Part shown: positions 38,880-52,666 of the stretch, in pieces
Numbering within the stretch: the first letter of the stretch is position 1
Layout of the letters: the number at the start of each line of letters is the position of its first letter
Assembly (NCBI GenBank): GCA_964020975.1
Contig: CAXHWN010002730.1
Coordinates: 1,102,801-1,166,800 of the forward strand
DNA: 64,000 bases
Direction: 5' to 3'
Source of the DNA: Hermodice carunculata
Lineage: Eukaryota > Annelida > Polychaeta > Eunicida > Amphinomidae
Notes under the pieces: generated by a model
Database searches by the model: none
What the model was told of the DNA's origin: nothing
Seen by the model: the letters and a program-made list of their open reading frames with translations, nothing else
Position numbers and translations under genes: made by a program

Positions 38880-39796
38880 GTCTTGTTGTCTGCCGCCGCT
38901 GCTGCGTATCGTACTTTCCTTATATTTCTGCCCCCTCTTGACCGATTGCATCCTGATTTGGTAGAGATAATCAATGGGTCTGGGAAATTTTTCCCATATA
39001 ATAATATGTGACATTAAGGCCCAAAGTCAAGGTCAAATACTTGGTGTATTTTTCCGCTGACTCACAAACTTTCAAATATTGGCTTGTGCCCTTTTAACGG
39101 TGCATTGTAGGCCCAAGGTTACTATATGACGTTAATAGGAAAGTACATATGGGTTTTCAATCTGTGTGGTCTATTTTAAAGCTGAATGAACGTGAAAGGG
39201 CAAACTTAACACATTCCTGTTGGTCATTATGCAAGTCAATGGGGATTGCGGTGCTTAATCATATTTTCAAATTCTTCTCCAAACACACTTGGTGCAGATA
39301 TACAATGGGTAGGTATCTACCAACTGTGTTCAAATGGTCATGCTCCAAGATTTGTTATAGTTTTAATGGTCTTTTGGAAGGGGGTAATTTTTGGGAAGGG
39401 GTAAGTCAATGGGGTCTGAAATGGTAGTTCCCATTTTGACTTATTCAATGCTGTGATCTAGATTCACCTAAAATGTAAGGTACAGGTACATAGACTTGGG
39501 GATTTTTTTCACATATTTGTGAAAAACCTATAGGTCAAGTTCACAATGCTTTGCCAAATTAAATGGTTTCCCTACCACATCTTCAAATAAGTATGATTGA
39601 AGACAATCACATTTTCTCATCATTTTACCCAGGTGAGACTTCTCTTAAATTTGGTAATAGATGACCTTGAGGTCAAAGGTCAAGGTCAAACTTGCAGCAG
39701 AATAACGGTGGCCCTCTTAGAGGGGTGGCCTCTGGTGAGAGGCGCCTGCTCTCGGGATGCAAACCCAGCCATTTTGTTTTTCCGAAAATATTCTTT
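38880..39796 (+). repeat. Dispersed repeat family R1, copy 3
   Basis: Contains 'CAAGTCAATGGGGATTG' at about 39232, 'AATTAAATGGTTTCCCTACC' at 39557 and 'CCTTGAGGTCAAAGGTCAAG' at 39664, matching the 26.7 kb copy closely. Instead of the hairpin and CTAG end seen there, it passes through ACCCAGCCATTTTGTTTTTC into a TTTC array, text also present at the Helentron-like 5' end at 13.9 kb. Confidence 0.75.
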
Positions 39797-39817
39797 TCTT
39801 TCTTTCTTTCTTTCTTA

Positions 39818-39848
<31 letters not shown>
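39797..39848. repeat. (TTTC)n microsatellite
   Basis: About 13 units with one TTAC interruption. Confidence 0.95.
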
Positions 39849-41504
<1,656 letters not shown>

Positions 41505-41738
41505 GTCTCACCACATACAGCTACCCTTTAAGTAGATGGGTTGACAGAATACTGGCCTGTGCCTTTCAATATGTTTTAAGCTCTTGGTAAAGGAGACGGA
41601 CTTAATAAGTTGATACCCATGAATATGATTATAGAGTTTGTCCAGCTTATTGCTTGATTTCATATATATCAAGCTTTTGACCAGGGCCAATACAGCCATG
41701 GCTATTTCCATCATGTCAAAGTGAGCAACAGTGGGAAT

Positions 41739-42040
41739 TCATACAACGAGTTCTCCAGATTCGTAAGGACTGCACATAGACTCCTCATCTTGTGAGATGT
41801 TTAAAAGCTTTTTTCGCCTTTCCTCTTCATTAAGTTTCCATGCATCGAAGTAGTATGTGGCCAACCAATCGGCCAATGTTCCTTTGTAGTACTACCTAAG
41901 TTGTGGATCCTCCTCCCACTGTTCTTCAAGATATTGTCTGAAGGCTCGTGCTGCTTTTTTATTGGATTTCAAAGTACTTTGTGGTGTAATTTTGCTCCGT
42001 TTTTCCTCAATTTCAATATCCGTGAAGCAGGCAAAAAAAA
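41739..42040 (-). mobile_element. Possible Crypton / DUF3504-like recombinase fragment
   Basis: The - strand frame reads DIEIEEKRSKITPQSTLKSN, then KKAARAFRQYLEEQWEEDP, one stop, then YYKGTLADWLATYYFDAWKL and NEEERRKK. The arrangement 'KkA...FrqYL.e.......LadwLa.fY.dark' resembles the N-terminal part of Crypton tyrosine recombinases and the related host proteins (ZMYM, QRICH1). The catalytic recombinase half is not visible, and one stop (TAG, near 41877) interrupts it. It could instead be an exon relic of a domesticated gene. Confidence 0.4.
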
Positions 42041-43249
42041 TTTCACGCCATCACTGGTCCTGCTTCAGAAGACTTTAGATTCAAAACGAGGATACCCGCT
42101 AGGTCACCAGGGACAATAATTATGTAGCTATTACGCAAGACGGATTCGTCTCCCCTTGTGTTGTGCCAAAAGGCTAATGAAATCGTGTAGGCGATAATTT
42201 CTCTTTTAAGTTAAATGAAATCAACCTGCAGAATTATAATACAGAAAAAAAAAAATTCATGCAGAATACGGCTCCAGAAAGTTAACTGCCATCCCCATTA
42301 TCCCATGTTTCTTGCATGGCTATGGTGACTCCAGTATTCTACATGGAACTCCCACACGTAATATTTCACAAGCTGCGCTTAGTTGTTGGTGATAAAGTCT
42401 TTTTACATAATCTTTAGGTATCTGATTGTGTCCATTTCTTCAAAGTGTAGTGTTGTCTTCAAAATATATATATGGCCAATTACTAGAATTGCCATGTAAG
42501 GGTCTTGGATTTACTGGGGGATGCAAAGGGAGTCTGTCAGTGTGTCACTCCAACGGCAGTGGTTGATATATACATGTGACATCTGCAGGATACTGTGTGC
42601 ATCTATTCCTAATGTATTACTATACGTCTGCCCATTGTTTAATGTTTAGTTGTGCCGCTATGATAAAATATCGTAACGTTTTATTGAACTGATATGTTTT
42701 TACTTTTTTACTATAAAGTGCGAAGTGTTTTTATCCATTTGCTATCATTAAGCAAGACAAATCAGCTTCTTAAAATGGTGTTATACATTGTCTGTGGTGA
42801 ATGCGCATAGACCTTTGTTTCAAAGGACTCCATTGGCATTTATTAGCATGTGATTAAAACTTGATGGCGGCATTTTTAAAAACGTCATTTGTAAATGGCC
42901 GTCATCCTGTTGAAATCACACGACGATAAAAATAATTAAAAGTACGTCGAATTCGTATATTTATATTCAATTAAGAGAGTAGGCGAGCTTAATACTTTTG
43001 GCTTTATGGTTTAACTCATTATTCGTGGGATACAAATGATTTGAACATGCTACAACAGGGTTGGGATAGCGGAACGTTAGTAGGGCACAGATATAACGGG
43101 TACCAGTGCAGGCCACACTCCTCCTGATGTCCTTACTACTTACATTGTACCAGAGATTCCTATGAATCATAGCATGTGTGCACTTAAATGTAAATATTTA
43201 GCAATACCCAGTAAAAATTGTTCTATACCAAAAAAAAAAAAAAAAAAAC
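42041..43249. other. No gene recognised; A run
   Basis: No supported gene. An A run of about 18 lies at 43231-43248. Confidence 0.4.
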
Positions 43250-43570
43250 GTACCAGAAATCAATCAATCAGTCAATGATAGTATGAAACGTTTGCTCCTA
43301 TGCGTATCTTTATATTTTCAATGAAGAAAACAAGAACTCAATCAGCCTGGTTTTTAACTTAGTACTTTTAAATCAAGTTTTTGCTTTGTCATCTCATGGG
43401 ATATCGTACCTGAAATCAATCGATTAATCAATGAAAGTATGAAACGTTTGCTCATATGCGTATCCTTTAATTTCCTTGAAGCAAAATAAAAAATCAACCA
43501 GTCTTGTTTTTAACCTAGTAATTTCAAATCAAGTTTGTCTCTGCCTTTGCATCTCATAGGATATCGTGCT
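43250..43570. repeat. Tandem duplication, two units of about 160 bp
   Basis: Both units contain 'GAAATCAATC.ATTAATCAATGA', 'AGTATGAAACGTTTGCTC.TA', 'CAAATCAAGTTT' and 'CATCTCAT.GGATATCGT'. Clear head-to-tail copies, about 80% alike by eye. Confidence 0.9.
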
Positions 43571-45599
43571 GGATTACACGTTTACGACTGATTGGGTTAC
43601 AGTAAAGTAGTCCTCTTGCTGGTTCTTTTACAGGTTTTTAGAGTCAAATGAGTAAAGGCTATCAACACATCATTTATGCCTTCACAGCAAATAATTACAT
43701 AGATGGTAAAAAAACTATTTGTAGCATGAGCTACTGTTTGCCTTCGTTCAGAAATATATTTTTCTACACAACTGCAACATGTACAATGCTTCTTCTGACA
43801 GACGGCATTCCGATATTGTACTGCCACTTACCATTTCATATCCTTCTGACAGCTCTGTATATCTCAATAAATATTACCTAACAAAGCTTTGTTTTTGTTA
43901 ATATTGAAATCTTCGGATCTTTAAACAGAAAAATACATAAACATAATATAAACAAGTTATTTAAATGTGCCTGTGGTGTATTTTCTTGCATTTGAATATC
44001 AGTAATCATGTCTGCAATTGCTAAGCGAACCAATTCACAGGTAAACTTTACAGGTATTAAATTGATGTATATGCTCACCAAAAGAAGAATCCTGTCAAAA
44101 ATGTGAAGCTGGGACCAAAGAATTACAAAAAGACATAAAATAGAAAAGGCATCACAGCAGCGTTTCACAATCAAATTAAACCTTTTTGCCCCAGGTCTGT
44201 TAAAAAGGAATTAAAAACGCTATGACATATTATCATGTATGTGGAATATTTTCCCGATATGAACACAAATTAATAATCAAAGTAAAAACTTACTGGAATG
44301 GGACTTTTCACATAAACTTGGTGAAATTAATCCATGCTATGCAAGTTTGAAGAGCATCCAGCCTATAGTAATTGTTTAAAGAAGTTGCTTTGTTGGCAGA
44401 TTACAGATGCATGAGCCTCCCTACAAGTCAGCTAGGTTAAAAACAGATTGGCATACAGGCAGATAGAGATGAAGAAAAACTGCTATGCTGACATTCCTTT
44501 CGCGTCTCGTACTTTTTTGTGAATGTTTTAGTTATTTACAGCAAAATGCGTTACATGTCACATTTTACAGATATTCATGGGATGGTTAGTACTGAATTAG
44601 AGTACTCTGAATTTATAACTTTTTAAACATACTCGGAAATGATTAAACATTTGTTGCAGTTTTCGAGACATTCACCCACCCACCCACATAAATACAGTTA
44701 TTTTACTTAAATTTTTAGAACTTTTACTTTGTGTTCCTACGGTCACAGTCATTCAACAATATTCTTATATACTATGTATGCCAATTTTCAATGACCAATG
44801 ACATGTTATATTTTAAAATGACTTCACCTGTGACTTTGAGGAATTGTAACTGTTGTGGCAGATAATGGTTTTGACATACAAGACGTGTGCTTGGTCAATC
44901 ATTTGGTATAGAGAAGTGACAATATTGTATCCTAGTAGTTAACAGAATTGACCTTTAACCCTACGTGTCACTCCCTTTTGCCTGCTTGCTCAATTTATGA
45001 CAACATAGGGCGCATCAATTTATATGTGTCCGATGATGATCATTATTCCAATGAAAATTATAAAACTGATTTCAAAATTTCAAATTGAAATGGATTTATT
45101 CTGAAATGAAAGCATCATTTTAGCCACCCAACCAGGATGTATTGAAAATGAAAATTTCCCTTCTTTAGACCCTCAAATAAAGAAGTCAATCTGCAAGGTG
45201 TGCTTTAGGGTTGTTTTTATTTTAATTTTGTCATGTTTTCTTCAATCAAATGATGAATATCAAAGTTTGTTTATTTATTAATTTATTCATGCATTTACTT
45301 AACAGTCTATTTATTCATCGCCATGTATCTTTTAATTCATTTATTGTATTCAACATTTCATAAGTTTGCTTTAAGGCTAACGAATCCGCTTACGGTGAAG
45401 AAATTGTTCATTTCCAACAGAAAGAACCACAAATTTTCAATATGTTTTTTAGTTTTGATTTGAACAGGAAACCCTGTGTATTTCAAAATTTGTTTCGGGA
45501 AATAAAAAAAAAGATGAGAAACCGCCTACAAAGATAATGATCATTATGATCGTGTTCATTGGGATGATGATATTATTAGTATAATTTCAATGGTAAATA
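43571..45599. other. No gene recognised
   Basis: Two kilobases of AT-rich DNA. ORFs such as 43648-43881 (+) and 43878-44174 (-) show only hydrophobic runs without recognisable family features. Confidence 0.35.
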
Positions 45600-45950
45600 A
45601 TAGATAAGCAGAATATGATGACGACGACGAGTATGATGATGATAAAGATAACTATGGCAATAATGTTGAGTGGGATGATAAAATTGCAAGGTATCATTTC
45701 AGCATAAGGAAACAATATGCTTAATATTAAGTTAGTGATGGCAATGATAATGATAACAAAAATAACGACAACACAGATAAATACAATGATAACGACAATT
45801 ACAATTATGACGACCATGACACAGAAAACAATGGTAAAGACGATAACACTGATTCCGATGATAAAGACGATACCACTAACAGCAATAATTAAGACCGATA
45901 ACAATTATGGAAATGATGATGGTAATAATGATTTTAATAAGGATGATTAA
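45600..45950. repeat. Cryptic simple repeat (GAT/AAC/GAC triplets)
   Basis: Purine-rich mix of GATGAT, GATAAC, AATGAC and ACGAC with no constant unit. The two overlapping ORFs here (rich in Ile/Val on one strand, Thr/Ile/Met on the other) are products of the simple sequence. Confidence 0.75.
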
Positions 45951-47502
45951 ATTTCTCAGATTTACGTCAGTATTTCTATAAAATAAATGAATCGATAATT
46001 TCCCTTCTTATGTAAATTCCACATGTGATTCAAATTAATTTTCCACTAAAATTTATTTTGAAATTCAAAGGGGAAAACCCGTAAAAATTATCACACTTTC
46101 GGTGGGTGTTGTTGTAATAACATACAATTGAGGTGTGTCAGGATGTGACAGATATTGACGTATATTATGTGTCAAAACATAAGATGTCCAGACACGTTAT
46201 GCCAGGGACTATGTCTACTTATTTCTTGCATCTCTGAACCTATGATTCAGGTAGAAGATTTTGCGGGAATGTAATTTGACACCTTCTTCTCCCATGTTCC
46301 AAAAATAATACTGAGATCTACTACATCTTAAACATTTCTCGAGTATTTTGTTTTGCCTGAATTTTTGAAGAGCTAAAGTATTAGTTTGTCGGCTTTTCCC
46401 ATGCACGTCTGGACAGAGATTGGCTCTTTATTTTCAAAAAGGGTCTCTTTCATTCCAATAAATTCGAGCTTTTAGATTGCTACGATGATGCTTTCAATTG
46501 TAACAAATCATGAGGCAAAGAAAAAGCCATTTTCCCATTTTCTTGGTGATATAGAGAAAAATAAATTCATAGTGCCTCTGGCTGGCATCTGGAGGACGTG
46601 TTAAAAATGAACTGTGAAAATGGGAACTTTACAAATACGCTTGGATTCGAGGAATGGCAATATTCCAGTAACGGTGGAAGAACACATGCAGTTGCAAATG
46701 CCTTGTATCTGGAGGAAGACTCGCATTCCATAATGCTGAACACAGACCTGGTGAAATATTGTATATTTCTACACACCTCTGCACAATTCGGGATTATAAT
46801 GGTTGACAGCAAGCATGATAAGAAAAGTACTATTCTCTAGGGTTCACCGCAGTATTGACCTGTCAAAAACAAAATAAACTGAGCATCATAACTATCAATT
46901 TAACATTACAGTTGGGATTTGATCTTCTTCAATAAGGTTCTTTAGTTGTGCTATAGTTTTTCTAGAGTTGGCAGGCATGGACAGCTACTGTGAAACAAAA
47001 ATCCTGCCACGAAATGGTACAGACCACACTATAAAAGGAAGGTACAGGATTCATGTGAAAGGAGAAGACAAACAGCTTTGGATAAAGATGTGTCTGGGTG
47101 CATTCACTGGGACATGAAAAAGACAATGCAGTGCCTCTTGATAAGAATGAAGGCCTTGCATATATACTTTTTCCTCTTCCTCTACTGTATTCCTTCTAGT
47201 AAAAGTGAGACTTAATGGTTAAAATTTTGCTTATCATTCCGAGGAGGGGAAGGTCATATGCAACAAGGATTATTTTGGGGGGTCGAGTTTGGTGGACAGA
47301 ATCCTGTTGAACACAAGCACTTTGTGTGGAACATAGTCATACCCATGTCCATCCTGGGACAGGCATTTGTGTGACCGCCTTTGCGGCCGTCAACCCTTGG
47401 AGTGGATCAGGTTGTGTCAGGGCTGTATGTACAAGAAGGAGGGAGGGGGCTGCATTTCATGAAGTCTGGTTGAGGCTTCTAGGGATAAGTGTGCCTCAAA
47501 TT
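45951..47502. other. No gene recognised
   Basis: An ORF at 46598-46840 (+) has protein-like composition but no known motif and an equally open antisense frame, so I do not call it. The right end leads into the Penelope-like fragment. Confidence 0.35.
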
Positions 47503-49003
47503 TTAATCCAGCGACTTTCTGTGGTATGTTGTTGTTAATAGCAGTGAGGTGAGATTTTGGTGGAATGGGTTCAGTGGGGAGGAATTCAAATTCTTGCAGT
47601 GTGGCCTGGGGTATTGAAATGCTGGCCGAGTGATATATGGGCGTGTTTGCGGATGGAGGAAATGTGCTGATACAGGCATTTGAAAACTGGCTGTGCAGTT
47701 AGTAAGGTATATAACATGGGAAGTCTGACATGTCAGGTGGCCATAAAAATTAAAAGTAGCCTCTGTACCGAAAACATGGCATGATTGACAGTGAGAAAGG
47801 GAGCATTTCAGAGTCCCTTGGGCACGAATGGGAGTAACTCCACTGTCTTCAGGTGGGGTAAGTCCATCCACTGGGGGTAGTGCTACTTTGACTACATATT
47901 CTTTCAAGTTGCGCGACTTCCTGTAGGCGATCATAGGGTAGTCTCTGAAAAGTGGGGATAAGAGTTTAGAAAGGAAGTGTTTTTTCCCAGAGTTGTCTGA
48001 CTTCTTTTTGTAGGTGTTGGAGGTTAGGGTGGAAAGGGCGGACAAGGACTGGTTTGCGAGTAGTGTTGCTTGTTCACTTGTGTTTGAGGGTGTGGTCCCT
48101 GGTGTGTACAAGGTTTGCTCGAATTGTGGCTTGAGATCTTCGGGGGAGTAACCTCTGTGGCAGAAAGATGTTTCTGGTGAGTGGAGTTCTTGTGTGAGGA
48201 TGGTCGTGTTAGAGATGATGCACCGGTAGTACAGTGCCTGGCTATATGGGAAGGCCCTTTTTTGTGTGTGTGTGGGGGGGGGGGGATGGAAAGATGTTCT
48301 GAGTAAAACCTGTTGCCAGTCTGTGGGCTTTGGTAGAGTGTGGTTTGTAGGTGCCCGTCTTTCTTGAAGACCAATGTGTTAGGAAAGGCATCTCAGAGGA
48401 AGAGAAATTAAGTTCCAATCGGATAGATCTATGGGCCTGGTTGAGTAGATCTTCAAAGGTTAAAAGGGAATAAGATCCATGTGGCCATATGAAAAAAGAG
48501 TTCATCTATGTTTCATCACAAGAAAAGGGGTTCACAACGCTGGATTTTAGGGAGTACCGGATGTAGTAGTTTGTAGACATAAATATTTGCATTATTGACT
48601 GCAAACGTGGCTCCCATGGCTATACCACATGTTTGGAAGTAGTTTTTGTCATGGAAGGTGAAGTTGTCTTTAGGTAAGATCAGAGACATAAGTTCTTTGA
48701 GAACTTGGGGGGGGGGGGACTGGTTAGTGTTGTTGGATATGGGTGCACATATTCGTGGTAGAATTCTGTGACCAGGTCGATGCCTTCCTTGTGTGGGATA
48801 TTGGTATATAGTGAGCAAATGTTCATAGTGCACAGGAGGAAATTGCCATTTGGCGGGTCCAGGTCAGCTGGGTTGTTGAGAAACGTGGTAGTGTCTTTGA
48901 GAAGGCCAAGAAATGCGGTCATAGCAAGATGTACAAGGACGCCCCATCTCATACATCCATAATCATAAATCTGCAACAACGTCAATGCAGGGAGGTGTCG
49001 CAA
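47503..49003 (-). mobile_element. Penelope-like element fragment (RT plus GIY-YIG region)
   Basis: Reading down the - strand: LLKDTTTFLNNPADLDPPNG, LLCTMNICSLYTNIPHKEGI (RT block 'DvsSLYTNIPh.eGi'), TFHDKNYFQTCGIAMGATFA ('Y.Q..GtAMG...ap'), SFFIWPHGSYSLLTFEDLLN ('dDiffIW.hg...l..f...lN'), AYRKSRNLKEYVVKVALPP, and SHVIYLTNC, the expected start of a GIY-YIG nuclease. This order is diagnostic of Penelope-like retroelements. It is truncated at its 5' end and carries several breaks. Its 5' side directly meets the DIRS-like fossil on the opposite strand. Confidence 0.8.
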
Positions 49004-49039
49004 AAGCGATACTTAAAATTATTATGTGCATGTCTGTGG

Positions 49040-52000
49040 CAAATGCTAGGATTCAGCCCATGCTGCTTGTGACGATAAATGCAGGGTTCCTGCATCATGA
49101 GGAACCGTTGCAACAGTTGTAAGTCCTCAGACCATGAGTGCAAGATCCATAGAGCTGATCCAGGCACCAAAAACAGTTCCAAAAACAGTTTTGGGTCAAA
49201 AAACTGATTAAAGCGTGCATGTTTAGGGCATGTACTCCAGTGAACATCAAACGAATAAAAAGTGAACTGCGCAGACACTAAGCGAGATCATATGTGTACA
49301 AGCTTTTGGATGGATTACAAAACGGTTTGGACACCGGTGTGACAGCACTACCGAGTCTTACATATGTAAAAACTTACGTTCATGCGATGTAAACTGATGA
49401 TTACATCTCAAGTGCTACCGCTGACGAGCTGGAGAAAAGTTACCTGATAGCTCCTTACAGCAAAGACATTTGTCCTTTTCCCATTTATCGTATTAACCCT
49501 GTAGGCGTAGTAAGAGGCAAATATTCAGGCAAACAGACTTATTCTGGATTTAAGCAGCCCACATCTTATGTCTGACCACACTTGTATCAGCGATCTTATT
49601 CCCAAAGAAGAGTACTCCATTTCGTACACACGCATAGACAATGCCATAGCAATAATCAAACAACTTGGGGTTGGTAACATAATGAACAAGTTATATATTT
49701 GGGAAGCCTTCAAAACTTTGCCTATCCCACCTGGACTATCGCATCTTCATGTGCTATACTGGCAGGAAAAATTTACTTGAATACAAGACTTTGTTTCGGA
49801 AGCCATTCATCTCCTAAAAGTTTTACGATGCTGAGCTAAACAGGTCATTACATCGCCACTAACAATTAGATTAATAAGTACATAGCATCTAAAACAATTT
49901 TATCCAATGTATTTATTGTATTTACCAGACAACTTTTTAACTATAGATGCAAGCATGCTAGCTGGCCAACGTTCTATATCTATTAGTCATCACAAAACTG
50001 AAGGACCCACGGCAGTGAATCAATACCTAGGTATCACGTTGGATAGCATAAACATGGAGCCACATTTGCCACAGGATAGACTATCGCTCAAAGGTACTTG
50101 GCTGACTTATAAGGCAAAGGATAAATGCCGGAAACATGACCATCTCAGCCTTCTGGGTTTCCCCTTTTATGCAGAGCTAGTAACCCCAATGCGAACAACT
50201 TAATTGCGAGATTACTGGAGGCAGCAAAAAATATTCAATGTTTGTGGTCTTACGTGAGATTGGACAGTGGCTGTAAAGCTTGTGTCACTATGCGGCTTTG
50301 CATAATCCAGCGATGGAATGATATACCTATATTTTTAGACGATGATCTTACAAATATGCCAGAGATACATACCATAACTGATTCTAGTAGGTCGGCATTC
50401 GGAGGATTTAATCAAAGTACTGGTGAATTGTTTTATGATACGTGGATAGAACATGTGCCAGATATTGACAGTAGAAGCTCTATTGCTCTCCTAGAGTTAT
50501 ATCCCCTGGTGATCAGTGCTTGCCTTTGGTGAAACTTGTGGCAAAGAAAATGTATATTGTTTCATTGTGACAACTATTCTTGTTGTAAAAAATTAAACAA
50601 ACGACGCTCTAAGTGACCACACATCATGAAGATAATGAGAAGATTTGCCATCGAAGCTGGTATAAACAGTTTTGACTTGAGGAGTACATGGTTATCCACA
50701 AATCAAAATATCCTCAATCATGCCTCAATCTTTCAAGAGGACAAATTTCTCTTTTCTTGGAGCTGGCACCACAAGCTGCCCCAGCAATGGAACAGACTCC
50801 ATGCCTTTTGTTTACTTAGACAGACAAGCTCAATATTAGCGACAAAAGGCACTTAGTCCCACCACAAACGCCATGTACACTTCAGGAGTTAGCCAGTTCA
50901 AAGTGTTTAGCTTCCTGCATGGCATCACTACTCATAATATACCTTGTCGCGTGGACGAGGATTTATTGGTAAGATTTGTCACCCATTGTGATCATCTCTT
51001 GTGTATGAAAGTAACGACCACCTCAACCTATTGAGCAGCAATAAGGAAAGTACAGTTAGGCCGCGTTTATCTGGCACCATCTGTTTTTGGTCATTTTGCC
51101 GGATTAACAAGGCTGCAAATCACAGTATAATTCACCAGAATATATAGAGAATAGGAGACCAAATTTGCACCTAACATTGAGTAAATAAAAACATAATCAC
51201 ATACACGTATTACCAATCATATGAAATTTTAATAATAAAACGTTCAAATTATTGAAAAATAGAAGAAAAAACCTTCGTTCAGTGTATTCATATCCATATG
51301 TACAATTAATGTTATGTTCAAAATTAATGGATCGAGCGGGCATAAATGTGCCAGCCCCAATTTTAATCTCACACACGTATTTGGACATATTTTGCCTTTG
51401 ATAGCTTATTTTGGCACAAAGAAATCCGAAATCTTTTTATGTTTACTGCGCTTACTTTTCAAATCTTTTAACTGTTCTTAGATGCGCCGAACTTTTGCTA
51501 CTTCGTCACCACAAAATCCCTCATTGGATTCTGGCCATTGCAATGAAATTTAGCCATTTAAGGCGGGAACAATACAACGTCTAATCAACTCGGAACTTGT
51601 ATGGAACCCGTCAGGTGATTGTTGATTTTGCGGTACGGCGCAATCAGGTATGTTATTGCAAGGTATATGCTCCATTGAATATCAAGTGACGGATTAAAGA
51701 GGCAAATTACATTGTAAAAAGCTCTTTTGTTCTGCAATTAACATGCCGGTGACGAAATTCAAGGGTGCCGGATTATCATGTAGTAAATCAATGGGGTAAA
51801 TCCGTTCACAACTCATTGCTGCCGAGTTTCATGGGTGCCGGAATATCAAGTGACGGTTAAAGGCGGCCTGACTGTATATGTAAAACATGGTCATGGTGAC
51901 GTGTTATATGACAACCATGGCGGTTCCCTTGTGCGCTTGCAGCTTGCGCTAAGAGGAATGAAGAAAGATCAACAACACATGCCACAGCAGCACATGCCAA

Positions 52001-52666
52001 TCGCAGCACCTGTTCTTAAACAACTGTGTGATCTGCTCCATCATGGTGTATTTGGACCGTACCGAGATCAACTTATTGAAACAGTTCTATGTGGAGGCTG
52101 ATTTGGATGTATGCACTCTGGAGAGTTAACCGCTCAAACATCAGAGTACAATCCCTCCATACATGTTTCAATGCAGGATGTTACCTTTAGATATGACACC
52201 TCACTTCAAAGCCGTATATTGACCTGAATATTAAAGTTTCTAGAACATATCCATTGGGCCGAGGCATTCACATTAAGTTGTTCGAAACAGGTTGCTTGTT
52301 ATGTCCCTATAAAGTACTTGCTAAATTCGTTAAGTTCGAAAATCTATGAAAGCATTACCACATCAACCCTAGTTTTATTTGCCTGAATGTACTCTTTTGA
52401 CCAGACATATTTAAATGCAAAATCTTGGGACATCATTGATTCTCATTGAACAGGGAGATGTCAATCAATTCAGTGGGCACAACCTACGCCGGGGCTTCGC
52501 GACCTTGGGGTTGGTCGCAAACGTGCCAGACCATCTCATATCAGCTAGTGAATGTTCTAAATCATACAGAGATACGCCCAATCAAGCTTTAGCTTCAGCC
52601 CAGAGATCCGTGGCCAACTTATGTTCACATGTGCTGCACGCTTACATTATATCAATACGTTACTCT
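49040..52666 (+). mobile_element. DIRS-like (tyrosine-recombinase) retrotransposon fossil
   Basis: Parts in order on the + strand: a possible gag Cys-rich segment (49040-49230); a connecting region (TPVNIKRIKSELRRH, KLLDGLQNGLDTGVTALPS near 49234-49360); reverse transcriptase (PFPIYRINPVGVVRGKYS near 49478, SISYTRIDNAIAIIKQLG near 49617, YLGITLDSI near 50020); RNase H (ITDSSRSAFGGFNQSTGELF near 50375); and a tyrosine recombinase (LALRGMKKD near 51940, HNLRRGFATLG near 52480). The fossil is broken in many places, on the order of ten or more. A pogo derivative is inserted at 51053-51874, and a hAT-like element lies at its 3' side. The terminal repeats of the DIRS unit were not found. Moderately old. 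Confidence 0.75.
51053..51874 (-). mobile_element. Internally deleted pogo/Tigger element with TIRs and TA target site
   Basis: TA at 51051-51052 and 51875-51876 flank an 822-bp element. Its ends are CAGTTAGGCCGCGTTTATCT and, reverse-complemented, CAGTCAGGCCGCCTTTAACC. Repeated subterminal motifs (CCGGCACCC or CCGGATTA) occur at both sides. On the - strand near 51400-51540 lies only the C-terminus of a pogo transposase, DEVAKVRRI, a stop, then EQLKDLKSKRSKHKKISDFF VPK and a second stop, matching the 7.4 kb copy. The middle of the transposase is deleted, so it would depend on another copy. It sits inside the DIRS-like recombinase region. Confidence 0.9.

Noticed and set aside
45587-45950. Val/Ile-rich ORF resembling membrane segments
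   Set aside because: Cryptic GAT/AAC simple sequence; both strands open.
46567-46840. Pair of 80-aa ORFs on opposite strands
   Set aside because: Neither has a recognisable motif and I could not choose between them.
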